DNA of 64,000 bases from Stutzerimonas stutzeri (GCF_002909485.1 NZ_PPXG01000006.1:186001-250000), one strand, 5' to 3'; shown: positions 41,376 to 50,426, counted from the first letter of the stretch. Numbers and translations: made by a program. The notes: generated by a model not told the origin, from the letters alone.

Positions 41376-41572
41376 GCTGCATCCAACCGAGCGCCGATGG
41401 GGGATACGCATCTGCTGGTCTTGGTAGCGCAGATCAGTGGCCTGAATGGCGGACAGCGGTGCCGCGCACGAATCAGAGCGCCCGCTCGGCGATACCACAC
41501 CTGACCGATGCGTATCAGCAAACGAACGGCCCGCGTAGGGTGGGCTTCAGCCCCCCTACGGTTCTGCCCGGA
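41376..41572. other. Gene-free stretch between LysR gene and phoU
   Basis: No gene. GATACGCATC (41403-41412) recurs inverted as GATGCGTATC (41507-41516), possibly by chance. The REP-like hairpin at 41534-41560 closes the stretch next to the phoU stop. Confidence 0.5.
41534..41560. repeat. REP-like hairpin downstream of phoU
   Basis: CGTAGGG-T-GGGC-TTCA-GCCC-CCCTACG. The first 20 bases recur exactly, inverted, at 42441-42460 on the other side of phoU. Fits the short dispersed REP hairpins of P. stutzeri genomes. It has no T-run. Confidence 0.75.
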
Positions 41573-42301
41573 TCAGCGCTCTTTGGTGCCTTCCACTTCC
41601 TCGGCCATGCGCGCCAGGCCGAGGTGGCGCACGTCGGTGCCGCGCACCAGGTAGATCACCAGTTCGGCGATGTTGCGTGCGTGGTCGCCGATGCGCTCCA
41701 GCGAGCGCAGCGCCCAGATCACGCTAAGCACGCGGGAGATCGAGCGCGGGTCTTCCATCATGTAGGTGACCAGTTCGCGCAGGGCGGTCTTGTATTCCCG
41801 GTCGACGGTCTTGTCGTACTGCGCCACCGACAGCGCCAGATCGGCATCGAAACGGGCGAAGGCGTCGAGCGCCTCCTGCACCATCTTGCGCACCTGATCA
41901 CCGATATGCCGCACTTCGACGTAGCCCTTGGGCGACTCGCCTTCCTCGCACAGCTGGATGGCGCGGCGGGCGATCTTGGTCGCCTCGTCACCGATGCGTT
42001 CTAGGTCGATCACCGACTTGGAAATACTGATGATCAACCGTAGGTCAGAGGCCGCCGGCTGGCGTCGAGCGAGAATGCGTACGCATTCCTCGTCGATATT
42101 GCGCTCCATCTGATTGATCTGGTCATCCACGTCGCGCACCTGCTGAGCGAGGCCAGAATCGGCCTGGATCAGTGCGGTTACCGCGTCGTTGACTTGCTTC
42201 TCTACCAGCCCGCCCATGGCCAGCAGGTGGCTACGCACCTCCTCGAGCTCGGCGTTGAACTGCTGGGAGATGTGTTGGGTATGGCTGTCTTTGCTGATCA
42301 T
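41573..42301 (-). CDS. phoU: Phosphate signalling protein PhoU
   Basis: 242 residues, two three-helix PhoU repeats (metal-binding E/D-rich segments such as ERIGDEATKIARRA and ERIGDHARNIAEL). It links Pst transport to PhoR silencing when phosphate is plentiful. The start is MISKDSH at 42301; the 51 codons upstream cover a REP-like element and are not coding. Separated from pstB by 194 bp rather than directly coupled. Confidence 0.96.
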   Translation of the reverse strand: MISKDSHTQHISQQFNAELEEVRSHLLAMGGLVEKQVNDAVTALIQADSGLAQQVRDVDDQINQMERNIDEECVRILARRQPAASDLRLIISISKSVIDLERIGDEATKIARRAIQLCEEGESPKGYVEVRHIGDQVRKMVQEALDAFARFDADLALSVAQYDKTVDREYKTALRELVTYMMEDPRSISRVLSVIWALRSLERIGDHARNIAELVIYLVRGTDVRHLGLARMAEEVEGTKER

Positions 42302-42436
42302 GTGCGAACCCTTGCGAAACGGTTGTTCTCTCGCCGGACGGTCCGGCCTTTGGCAAATCGTGCTGCGCCAGGAGGCGGCGCGCAGGCAGTACAAACGAGG
42401 TCCGCGGGTGGCCTTACCCGCCTCGGGCGCGAATCC

Positions 42437-42460
42437 GGTGGGGCTGAAGCCCACCCTACG
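42437..42460. repeat. REP-like hairpin between pstB and phoU
   Basis: GGTGGG-GCTGAAG-CCCACC arms plus CTACG; the reverse complement shares 20 bases (42441-42460) with the element at 41534-41553. A smaller GCGGGT/ACCCGC hairpin sits just before it (about 42404-42421). Confidence 0.7.
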
Positions 42461-42495
42461 CCGCTGCCTCGTACCGACCGAACGGCATGACCAGA

Positions 42496-43323
42496 CTAGC
42501 CGTAGCGGCCGGTGATGTAGTCTTCCGTCTGCTTCTTGGCCGGGTTGGTGAACAGCGTATCGGTGTCGCCGTACTCGATGAGTTTGCCCATATACATGAA
42601 CGCCGTGTAGTCGGACACCCGCGCGGCCTGCTGCATGTTGTGGGTGACGATGACGATGGTGTACTTGGCCTTGAGTTCGTAGATCAGCTCTTCGACCTTG
42701 AGCGAGGAGATCGGATCGAGGGCCGAACTGGGCTCATCGAGCAGCAGCACTTCCGGCTGCACGGCAATGGTGCGGGCGATCACCAGGCGTTGCTGTTGAC
42801 CACCGGAGAGGCCGAGTGCCGATTCGTGCAGACGATCCTTCACTTCTTCCCAAAGCGCGGCGCCCTTGAGTGCCCATTCGACGGTTTCGTCGAGCACGCG
42901 CTTCTGCTTGATGCCCTGGATACGCAGACCGTAGACGACGTTCTCGTAGATGCTCTTGGGGAACGGGTTGGGCTTCTGGAACACCATGCCGACGCGACGA
43001 CGCAGGTCGGCCACGTCCTCGCCCTTGCGGTAGATGTTGTGGCCGTCGAGGTTGATTGCGCCTTCGATACGGCAGCCGTCCACCAGATCGTTCATGCGGT
43101 TGAAGCAACGCAGCAGGGTCGACTTGCCGCAGCCGGACGGACCGATGAAGGCGGTCACGCGCTGGCGCGGGATGTTCATGCTGACGTTGAACAGCGCCTG
43201 CTTCTGGCCGTAGTACAGGCTCAGATCAGGGACTTCGATGGCTACCGGCTCTTTGGCCAGGTTCAGGCTGCGCTTGTCGCGACCCAGGGCCGAGATGTCG
43301 ATGGAATGCGTGTTGGTTTGCAT
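42496..43323 (-). CDS. pstB: Phosphate ABC transporter ATPase PstB
   Basis: 275 residues. Walker [10 protein letters not shown] at 61-69, Q-loop [10 protein letters not shown], signature [16 protein letters not shown], Walker [14 protein letters not shown], switch His THNMQQA. Drives phosphate uptake through PstAC. Second to last gene of the pst cluster; 101 bp separate it from pstA. Confidence 0.97.
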   Translation of the reverse strand: MQTNTHSIDISALGRDKRSLNLAKEPVAIEVPDLSLYYGQKQALFNVSMNIPRQRVTAFIGPSGCGKSTLLRCFNRMNDLVDGCRIEGAINLDGHNIYRKGEDVADLRRRVGMVFQKPNPFPKSIYENVVYGLRIQGIKQKRVLDETVEWALKGAALWEEVKDRLHESALGLSGGQQQRLVIARTIAVQPEVLLLDEPSSALDPISSLKVEELIYELKAKYTIVIVTHNMQQAARVSDYTAFMYMGKLIEYGDTDTLFTNPAKKQTEDYITGRYG

Positions 43324-43338
43324 GTGCTCGCTCCGTTC

Positions 43339-43424
43339 GCAGCTGCCAGCTGCAAGCTACAGGCTGCAAGTCCAGGCCGGCGCCTCATCCCTCTGGAGGC
43401 GTGGCTTGAAGCTTGCCGCTTCAA
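43339..43424. repeat. AGCTGCAAG-type repeat between pstA and pstB
   Basis: The intergenic DNA repeats short modules (GCAGCTG-CCAGCTGCAAGCTACAG, GGCTGCAAG; then GGCTTGAAGCTTGCCGCTT), the kind of dispersed repeat common between genes in pseudomonads. No gene or terminator is seen. Confidence 0.5.
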
Positions 43425-45095
43425 TTAGTGATCCAGCGCCTTGTACTTCTCGCGCAGGTGGTTGCGAATGTAGATCGCGCTGAAATTGAGCGTGGCGATC
43501 ACCAGTACCAGCAGCAGCGCCGTGGCGTATACCAGCGGTCGCGCCGCCTCGACGTTGGGGCTCTGGAAGCCGACGTCGTAGATATGGAACCCCAGGTGCA
43601 TGATCTTCTGGTCCAGATGCAGGTAAGGGTAGTTGCCATTAAGCGGCAGGTTCGGTGCCAGCTTGACCACACCGACCAGCATCAGCGGCGCGACTTCACC
43701 GGCAGCGCGGGCCACTGCGAGAATCAGGCCAGTCATCATCGCCGGGCTGGCCATCGGCAGCACGACCTTCCACAGTGTCTCGGACTTCGTGGCACCGAGC
43801 GCCAGCGAGCCTTCACGGATCATCCGCGGGATGCGCGCCAGGCCTTCCTCGGTGGCTACGATCACCACTGGCAGGGTCAGGATGGCCAGGGTCAGCGAGG
43901 CCCACATCAGGCCCGGCGTACCAAATACCGGTGCCGGCGCGGCTTCTGGGTAGAACAGTCGGTCCAGCGAGCCACCCAGCACGTAGACGAAGAAACCCAG
44001 GCCGAATACGCCGTAGACGATCGACGGCACGCCGGCGAGGTTGTTCACCGCGATGCGAATGATGCGGGTGAGCAGGCCCTGCTTGGCGTATTCGCGCAGA
44101 TAGACGGCCGCGATGACACCGAACGGGGTGACGATCACCGCCATGATCAATGTCATGAGCACCGTACCGAAGATCGCCGGGAACACGCCGCCCTCGGTAT
44201 TGGCCTCACGTGGTTCGTCGCTGACGAACTCCCAAAGCTTGGCGAAGTAGAAAAACACCTTGTCCAGGGTCGACATGGCGTTGGGCTGGAAGGCGCGGAC
44301 GACCTTACCCAAGGTAATTTCCTGCTCCCGGCCATCGGCAGTGCGCACGGTAATGCTGTCGCGGTTGAACGCCTGTTGCAGGGTAACCAGCTTCTCTTCC
44401 AGCACGCGATACTCGGCGTCCCAATAGGCGCGCTCAGCATCCAGCTCGGCCTGAGCAGCAGCGTCCAGCTTGTCGTTCAATTCAAGCTGACGGGCCTTCA
44501 GGCGCAGGCGCTCCATGCCGTGGTTGATACGGCCGATATCGACCTTCTCGATGCGCGCGATTCCGCCGTGCAGGTCGTCGACGCGGTCGATGCGGCGCTG
44601 CAGTTCACCCCAGGCGCCCTCGCCCTCGGCAACCAGCTGACCGGCTTCTTTTACATTGAGCAGATAGCCATAGAAATTGCCCCACTCACGACGCTCTAGC
44701 ACCATCAGGTCGGCAGGCCGCCGCTGATTGCTCAGCCACTCACCGACGACCCAAGAGAAGTCCGCCCCATAGACGTCGCGGTTGCCCACCTTGAGCAACT
44801 CGCGAGTCATGAACTCGCCACCCTCGACGTTAACCGGCAGCCCACTGGCAGCCAGACGTGCGCGCGGCACTTCCTCGGCCTGCACCACCTCGCCGGCCAG
44901 CACACGCATCTCGGCGCCGGGCATGCTGTAGTCGGCAACGATCACGTCGGCTGGCCAGAAATGCGCCAGACCGCGTACGGCGATTATCGCCAGCAGACCC
45001 AGGGTCATGATCACTGCGATGGACACCGCGCCGGCGTTCATCCATATCCAGGGTGTGCCGCTCTTGACCCAGGTGTTCAGCGAATCCTTTTTCAC
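43425..45095 (-). CDS. pstA: Phosphate ABC transporter permease PstA (long form)
   Basis: 556 residues, nearly twice the E. coli protein. TM1 (about 22-42) is followed by a large periplasmic insert of about 260 residues with a coiled-coil-like helical part (RLKARQLELNDKLDAAAQAELDAER region), then a MetI-type permease domain with five TM helices and the EAA loop (LALGATKSETLWKVVLP). Long PstA forms are typical of pseudomonads. It pairs with PstC. Confidence 0.94.
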   Translation of the reverse strand: MKKDSLNTWVKSGTPWIWMNAGAVSIAVIMTLGLLAIIAVRGLAHFWPADVIVADYSMPGAEMRVLAGEVVQAEEVPRARLAASGLPVNVEGGEFMTRELLKVGNRDVYGADFSWVVGEWLSNQRRPADLMVLERREWGNFYGYLLNVKEAGQLVAEGEGAWGELQRRIDRVDDLHGGIARIEKVDIGRINHGMERLRLKARQLELNDKLDAAAQAELDAERAYWDAEYRVLEEKLVTLQQAFNRDSITVRTADGREQEITLGKVVRAFQPNAMSTLDKVFFYFAKLWEFVSDEPREANTEGGVFPAIFGTVLMTLIMAVIVTPFGVIAAVYLREYAKQGLLTRIIRIAVNNLAGVPSIVYGVFGLGFFVYVLGGSLDRLFYPEAAPAPVFGTPGLMWASLTLAILTLPVVIVATEEGLARIPRMIREGSLALGATKSETLWKVVLPMASPAMMTGLILAVARAAGEVAPLMLVGVVKLAPNLPLNGNYPYLHLDQKIMHLGFHIYDVGFQSPNVEAARPLVYATALLLVLVIATLNFSAIYIRNHLREKYKALDH

Positions 45096-45170
45096 GGATC
45101 GATACCTTTTCCGAAGTCTCGTCGCGGCCGCTAACGACCGCGTTATCGCCCGCCCGCAGGCGGACCTTGT

Positions 45171-47447
45171 TTACAGGCTGGCGTACTTGCCGCGCAGGCG
45201 CTGGCGAATCAGTTCGGCCAGGGTGTTCATCACGAACGTGAACATCAGCAGCACCAACGCGGCGAGGAACAGCACGCGGTAATGGGTGCCACCTACCTCG
45301 GACTCGGGCATTTCCACTGCAACGTTGGCCGCCAGGGTGCGCATGCCTTCGAAGATGTTCGCTTCCATGATCGGCGTGTTGCCGGTGGCCATCAGCACGA
45401 TCATGGTTTCGCCTACGGCGCGGCCCATGCCGATCATCAGCGCCGAGAAAATGCCCGGACTGGCAGTCAGCAGCACGACGCGGGTCAGCGTCTGCCAGGG
45501 CGTTGCGCCAAGCGCCAGGGAGCCCAGGGTGAGGCTACGCGGTACGCTGAACACGGCATCTTCGGCGATCGAGTAGATCGTCGGGATCACCGCGAATCCC
45601 ATCGCCAGGCCGATAACCAGGGCGTTGCGCTGATCGAACGGGATGCCCATGTCGTTGGACAGCCACATGCGCATGTCACCGCCGAAGAACCAGTTCTCCA
45701 GATGGCCGCTGATTTCCAGCGAGCCGTAGCCGATCAGCAGGATCACCGGGATCAGCAGTACAGCTTCCCAGCCATCCGGCACGGCCAGGCGTACACCCTG
45801 CGGCAGGCGGCTCCAGGTCCAGGCGGCGAAGAGAATGCCCACCGGCATCAGCAATAGCAGGCTGAAGATGCCCGGCAGGTGATTCTCCAGAAATGGGGCG
45901 AGGAACAGGCCGGCGAAGAAGCCGAGAATCACCGTCGGCAGGGCTTCCATCAACTCGATTATCGGCTTGACCTTGCTGCGCAGCCTGGGTGCCATGAAAT
46001 AAGCGGTGTAGAACGCCGCGCAGATGGCCAGTGGTGCTGCCAGTAGCATCGCGTAGAAGGCTGCCTTGAGCGTACCGAAGGCCAGCGGCGCGAGGCTCAG
46101 CTTGGGCTCGAAGTCGCTGTTGGCCGAGGTGGACTGCCAGACGTAGTCAGGTTCCGGATAGCTCTCGTACCAGACCTTGCCCCACAGGGCGCTCCAGGAG
46201 ATTTCCGGATGTGGATTGTCGATCACGAACCGCTGCAGGCCCTGGCTCGATTCGATCAGCAGACGAGTTGCCCGCGGCGACATGGCGGCCAGTGCGGCGC
46301 CGTCGGCGACCTGTTCCTTGACCAGCGTGCGATGTGCAGTGCTGTGGAAGATGCCTAGGGTGCCGCTGTCATCCAGCGCGAGGAATCCCTTGCGACGCTC
46401 CTCCGGCAAAAGCTGGCGAATCGGACTGCTGCCCAGCTTGAAGCTGCGCACGTTCTTCAGCTCGGCCTCTCCGTCGGCACCACGCACCATGAACCACTGG
46501 CCAATGGTGCCTTTGGAGTCGCCGATCAACAGCGAGATACCGCCCAGCAACGGGCTCACACTGGTGATCTCGCTGCCGTCGCCGACCAGCTTATAGCGGC
46601 CGTTTAGCTGCTTGCGGCGCAGATCGAAGACGTCCGCACTGGCCTTGCCACTGATCGCGTAGAGCCACATGTGGCGCGGGTCGATCAACAGCTGGCGAAT
46701 CGGTTCAGCCATCTGCGGCAGGTTGAGGCGCTCCTGCTCGAGTGTCACTTCACCAGTCAGCAGGTTCTCGCTGCTGGCGATGCGCTGGGCATGCAGCGCA
46801 GTGCCGGTAGCGCCGGCAACGAGCAGGGTCTTGCCGTTCAGGCTGATCGCCGCACGGTCGATGGCACGCCCTTCCGGATCGAGCTGTAGCGGCTCCTCAC
46901 CAAATGGGAAGGCCAGTTCAGGAGTGATGGTCTTCTTGTTATTCGGGTAGGTGAGCTTGTAGTTGTGCTCCACCACCAGCGCCTGGCCGTTGTCCAGGCC
47001 CAGCACCAACCGACGGGTACCAGGCGTGTCCTGGCCCACCGAGGCAATCTGGCTGCCTTCCGGCAGCGGCAGGACTTTGCTGGACAGCAGCGTGCCGTCG
47101 CGAAGTCCGAAGAAACGTACCTGGCCGTCTTTGCCCAGCCGAAGCACAACCTGGTTCTGCTCCTCTATGGCCAAGAGCAGAGGTTCACCCGCTTCGGCCA
47201 ACCAGGCCGGCTGCTGAAGCGCACGGCTTTCCAGCTCGGCGCCTTGGAACATCGGCATTACGACTTGCGCCAGGTAGAAGAAAATAAGGGTGATAGCACC
47301 CAACACCGCCAGTCCACCGATGGACACGTACCAACGCGCCATATGGTCTTTCAGCGCTCGGATACGGCGCTTGCGCTGCAGTGCTGGCGTATTGAAGTCC
47401 AGCCGTTGCACATCGGAATTCGCGGTCATGTTTTCCATGTCGTTCAT
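45171..47447 (-). CDS. pstC: Phosphate ABC transporter permease PstC (long form)
   Basis: 758 residues. A first TM near 38-65 precedes a periplasmic domain of about 360 residues rich in beta-strand motifs resembling a beta-propeller (repeated GQ, LV, DSKGTIG, DDSGTLG units), then a MetI-like permease core (ELMEALPTVILGFFAGLFLAPF to the C-terminus) with the EAA loop LALGATPWQTLTRVVL. It has its own Pho box, 56 bp upstream of the ATG. Confidence 0.93.
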   Translation of the reverse strand: MNDMENMTANSDVQRLDFNTPALQRKRRIRALKDHMARWYVSIGGLAVLGAITLIFFYLAQVVMPMFQGAELESRALQQPAWLAEAGEPLLLAIEEQNQVVLRLGKDGQVRFFGLRDGTLLSSKVLPLPEGSQIASVGQDTPGTRRLVLGLDNGQALVVEHNYKLTYPNNKKTITPELAFPFGEEPLQLDPEGRAIDRAAISLNGKTLLVAGATGTALHAQRIASSENLLTGEVTLEQERLNLPQMAEPIRQLLIDPRHMWLYAISGKASADVFDLRRKQLNGRYKLVGDGSEITSVSPLLGGISLLIGDSKGTIGQWFMVRGADGEAELKNVRSFKLGSSPIRQLLPEERRKGFLALDDSGTLGIFHSTAHRTLVKEQVADGAALAAMSPRATRLLIESSQGLQRFVIDNPHPEISWSALWGKVWYESYPEPDYVWQSTSANSDFEPKLSLAPLAFGTLKAAFYAMLLAAPLAICAAFYTAYFMAPRLRSKVKPIIELMEALPTVILGFFAGLFLAPFLENHLPGIFSLLLLMPVGILFAAWTWSRLPQGVRLAVPDGWEAVLLIPVILLIGYGSLEISGHLENWFFGGDMRMWLSNDMGIPFDQRNALVIGLAMGFAVIPTIYSIAEDAVFSVPRSLTLGSLALGATPWQTLTRVVLLTASPGIFSALMIGMGRAVGETMIVLMATGNTPIMEANIFEGMRTLAANVAVEMPESEVGGTHYRVLFLAALVLLMFTFVMNTLAELIRQRLRGKYASL

Positions 47448-47502
47448 GCCAGAGCTCCTGGGCCTGAGCGGCCCTTCGGGGCGCCTAATCTAATGAAGCT
47501 GT

Positions 47503-47531
47503 GTGACAGAAAAATTACAGTCAGGTGACGC
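47503..47531 (-). promoter_or_regulatory. Pho box array upstream of pstC
   Basis: Minus strand: GCGTCAC-CTGA-CTGTAAT-TTTT-CTGTCAC, three 7-bp half-sites with 4-bp spacers (11-bp period), close to CTGTCAT. A TAGATT -10-like hexamer (47492-47487) follows about 10 bp after the last half-site. Suggests PhoB activates pstCAB separately from pstS. Confidence 0.78.
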
Positions 47532-47573
47532 GCCGATGCCCACCAGCGCGAAACGCGTGGTGGGCATCGGCGC
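47530..47573. repeat. Long hairpin between pstS and pstC
   Basis: 16-bp perfect stem (GCGCCGATGCCCACCA at 47530-47545 with its complement at 47558-47573), a bulged G, 4 more pairs and an AAA loop. The GGTGGGC core recalls the REP-like elements near phoU. It overlaps the last two bases of the Pho box. No T-run. Confidence 0.75.
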
Positions 47574-47610
47574 AGGGCCGGCGCTGAGGTCGCTAGCCCT
47601 TAACCGGGTC

Positions 47611-48576
47611 TTACAGACCCAGTTCCTGCATGGTCTTGTCGACTACCTTCTTCGGCAGCGGGATGTAACCATCCTTGACCACAACTTCCTGACCCTGCTT
47701 GGAAAGCACCTGCTTGAGGAACTCGGCATCCAGCGGGCTCAGCGGCTTGTTCGGCGCCTTGTTGACGTAGACATAGAAGAAGCGCGCCAGCGGGAACTTG
47801 CCGGCCAGGGCGTTATCTTCATTCGCCTCGAAGGCCTCGCCACCCTTGGACAGGGGCACGGCGCGGACGCTGGAGGTCTTGTAGCCGATACCTGAGTAGC
47901 CGATGGCGTTCAGGGTGCTGGAGATCGACTGCACAACCGAGGCCGAACCCGGCTGCTCGTTGACGTTGGACTTGAAGTCACCTTTACACAGGGCTTCTTC
48001 CTTGAAGTAGCCGTAGGTGCCGGATACCGAGTTACGGCCGAACAGCTGAATCGGCTTGCTTGCCCACTCGCCGGTCATGCCCAGATCACCCCAGGTCTTG
48101 ATGTCTTTCTCGCCACCGCACAGGCGGGTGCTGGAGAAGATGGCGTCGACCTGTTCGATATCCAGCGATTTGATCGGGTTGTCCTTGTGCACGAACACCG
48201 CCAGGGCGTCGATGGCCACCGGCACGGCAGTCGGCTTGTAGCCATACTTCTCTTCGAAGGCCTGAATCTCGTTGTCCTTCATCGGGCGGCTCATCGGGCC
48301 CATGTTGGAGGTGCCTTCGGTCAGAGCGGGCGGCGCGGTGGAGGAACCGGCTGCCTGGATCTGAATGTTGACGTTCGGGTAGCTGCGCTTGAACTCTTCA
48401 GCCCACAGCGTCATCAGGTTGGCCAGGGAGTCGGAACCGACGCTGGACAGGTTGCCGGAAACGCCGGAGGTCTTCTGGTAGCTCGGCAGAGCCGGGTCTA
48501 CAGCTGCGACCGCGCTTGCGGCGCCCACGCCAGCGGCTACAAAGGTCAGGGCCGCCATCAAACGATTCAGTTTCAT
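47611..48576 (-). CDS. pstS: Phosphate-binding protein PstS
   Basis: 321 residues with a signal peptide (about 1-24, SAVA-AV). Phosphate-binding segments: [20 protein letters not shown] near the N-terminus and [10 protein letters not shown]. Periplasmic high-affinity receptor for PstABC. AGGAG lies just before the ATG; the Pho box lies 64 bp upstream. Confidence 0.96.
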   Translation of the reverse strand: MKLNRLMAALTFVAAGVGAASAVAAVDPALPSYQKTSGVSGNLSSVGSDSLANLMTLWAEEFKRSYPNVNIQIQAAGSSTAPPALTEGTSNMGPMSRPMKDNEIQAFEEKYGYKPTAVPVAIDALAVFVHKDNPIKSLDIEQVDAIFSSTRLCGGEKDIKTWGDLGMTGEWASKPIQLFGRNSVSGTYGYFKEEALCKGDFKSNVNEQPGSASVVQSISSTLNAIGYSGIGYKTSSVRAVPLSKGGEAFEANEDNALAGKFPLARFFYVYVNKAPNKPLSPLDAEFLKQVLSKQGQEVVVKDGYIPLPKKVVDKTMQELGL

Positions 48577-48623
48577 ACCTTGCTCCTAGCAGGTGTGTGC
48601 TCGAGTGTGTTGGAACGGGGGCC

Positions 48624-48668
48624 AGTATCTGCAGGCCGTGTGAACACTCTATGAAGCAAGTGTGACAA
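48624..48668 (-). promoter_or_regulatory. pstS promoter with three Pho half-sites
   Basis: Minus strand: TTGTCAC-ACTT-GCTTCAT-AGAG-TGTTCAC (48668-48640), 7-4-7-4-7 geometry, followed about 10 bp on by GATACT (48629-48624) as -10. No -35 is needed for PhoB-activated promoters. It would drive pstS under phosphate limitation. Confidence 0.8.
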
Positions 48669-48799
48669 TCTGATTACGAACCCACCCATTGACCTGCCGC
48701 GGTCGCTGCCGGCCTGTACAGCCGCTATACTCGGCGCCGTCGCCCGCACTAGCGCGGGCATTTCGCGCCAGAACAACAATCGAGCCGCGAGTCCGACCG

Positions 48800-49201
48800 A
48801 TGAAAGAATACGAACAGGAAGATCCGATCCCACAGGGCGACCTGGCCCTGCAGCTCACCGCGCTGCCGCGGGAAACCAATGGTTTCGGTGATATATACGG
48901 CGGTTGGCTGGTTTCCCAGATGGATCTGGCCGGCACCGCGATGGCCAGCCGAGTGGCCGCCGGGCGAGTCGCTACGGTGTCCATCGATCGCATGGCATTC
49001 ATGGTCCCGGTGGCAGTCGGCGCGCAGCTGTCGTTCTATACCCAGACGCTGGAGGTCGGCCGCAGCTCGATCCGCATGCTGGTCGAGGTGTGGAGTGACG
49101 ACCCGCTGTCCAGCGAATGGCGCAAGGTGACCGAGGCCGTTTTCGTCTTCGTCGCCATCGACGGCAGCGGTCGCACGCGTACGGTCCCGCCACGCCGCTG
49201 A
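48800..49201 (+). CDS. Acyl-CoA thioesterase, YciA-like hot-dog fold
   Basis: 133 residues. Hot-dog fold with NGFGDIYGGWLVSQMDLAGTAMA (GGWL helix) and VSIDRMAFMVPVAVG. Hydrolyses acyl-CoA esters; chain preference is unknown. The start is MKEYEQEDP at 48800; a TATACT -10 lies at 48726-48731. Convergent with the diguanylate cyclase, 10-bp gap. Confidence 0.9.
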   Translation: MKEYEQEDPIPQGDLALQLTALPRETNGFGDIYGGWLVSQMDLAGTAMASRVAAGRVATVSIDRMAFMVPVAVGAQLSFYTQTLEVGRSSIRMLVEVWSDDPLSSEWRKVTEAVFVFVAIDGSGRTRTVPPRR

Positions 49202-49211
49202 ACCCTGCCGG

Positions 49212-50426
49212 CTAGTAGCGCGACAGATCGCGGCACGCGGGGCTGGGCGCAACAGCGAAGCGGTTCTTGCCGGTCGCCTTGGCCCGATACAGTGCAGTGT
49301 CGGCGCAATGATAGAGCTGCTCGGCCGGCTGAGCGTCCTGCAACGTCGCGATACCGATACTGACTCCGACCCGAGCCTCCGCATCATGGGGATGCTTGAT
49401 ACCCAGTGCTGCCAGCGCCGTGATCAGCTGTCGGGCAATCCGCTGCGCAGCGGCGTTGTCGCAGTTGTACAGCAGCAATGCAAACTCCTCACCACCGACC
49501 CGAGCCACGTGATCCAGCGGCCGCCGCGCGAATGTGCCGAGCAGCTCACTGAAAGTGCGGATCAACGCATCTCCGGCTGGATGACCGAAGGTGTCGTTAT
49601 AGGCCTTGAAGTCATCCAGATCGAGCAACAGCAAGCTCAACGGCAAACGGTCTCGACGGGCCTGGGCAATACGCTGGGGCAGTGCGCGGTCATGACTGCG
49701 CCGATTGGCCAGCCCACTTAGCGCATCATGCTCGGCAACCCACCCCAGCAGCTGCCGCATCAGGAACTGGTCGCGCTGCGAGTACTCGTGAACGTAACGG
49801 CTGATGGCCCCGATGATCAGCAGCAGCAGGTAGTAGCTGACGGCGATCCAGTGCTCCGGCATCTGCTCGGCCGGCAAGATCAGGCTGGCAATGGACACAT
49901 CCGCCAGTACGATCAACACGGCGCACAGCAGCGCCCACCAGAAGGTCACGCCGAGGAAGAAGAACGAACTGACGATCAGCAGGCCGGCGCCGTAGCGGAA
50001 GTTCAGCTCGGTCTCGAGTGCTTCGAAACGGATGTCGATCAGCGCGGCGAGAATACCAACCGTCACCAGCAATACCGGAAATACGCGATTGGCCTGGGCG
50101 CGAAACCTCCGGCTGTGGAACGTCAGCACCAGCACGACAACGCCCGGAAGAATCTGCAGCACGCGCAGCAGCGTCAGGGTCGTCAGCCAGCCGGTATCGA
50201 CGAGATTGAAAAACCGATGCTCGCAATATAGGTAACCGGACACGGCGAGGATCAGTAGCAGCGCGGCAAGGCGTTGCGAGGTGCGTGCATGACGATCCAG
50301 ATAGTGGCGGAACTCCCTCTCCAGTTCTGGCGCGAAGCGCAGCAGCCGGAAACCGCCATGCAGCTGCTGGCCATAGGGCGTATCGCGAAAGTCCTCGACG
50401 GAAGGGTTATCAGTCATGTGTCGCAT
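49212..50426 (-). CDS. Membrane diguanylate cyclase (GGDEF)
   Basis: About 404 residues. Five or six TM helices (65-230) then a GGDEF domain with active-site GGEEF and an intact inhibitory I-site RPLD five residues before it, so product inhibition by c-di-GMP is expected. No EAL domain. Start is the ATG at 50426 or 50417; no strong ribosome site separates them. Input signal unknown. Confidence 0.88.
   Translation of the reverse strand: MRHMTDNPSVEDFRDTPYGQQLHGGFRLLRFAPELEREFRHYLDRHARTSQRLAALLLILAVSGYLYCEHRFFNLVDTGWLTTLTLLRVLQILPGVVVLVLTFHSRRFRAQANRVFPVLLVTVGILAALIDIRFEALETELNFRYGAGLLIVSSFFFLGVTFWWALLCAVLIVLADVSIASLILPAEQMPEHWIAVSYYLLLLIIGAISRYVHEYSQRDQFLMRQLLGWVAEHDALSGLANRRSHDRALPQRIAQARRDRLPLSLLLLDLDDFKAYNDTFGHPAGDALIRTFSELLGTFARRPLDHVARVGGEEFALLLYNCDNAAAQRIARQLITALAALGIKHPHDAEARVGVSIGIATLQDAQPAEQLYHCADTALYRAKATGKNRFAVAPSPACRDLSRY

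Noticed and set aside
40392..41498. 368-codon minus-strand frame opposite the LysR gene
   Set aside because: Composition typical of antisense reading; the LysR frame has a full domain set.
41403..41516. Inverted 10-mers GATACGCATC / GATGCGTATC as attachment or transposon ends
   Set aside because: No transposase, target duplication or further match between arms; may be chance.
41534..41560. REP-like hairpin as phoU terminator
   Set aside because: No T-run on either strand.
43413..44699. 428-codon plus-strand frame opposite pstA
   Set aside because: His/Gln/Asp-rich shadow; pstA is certain.
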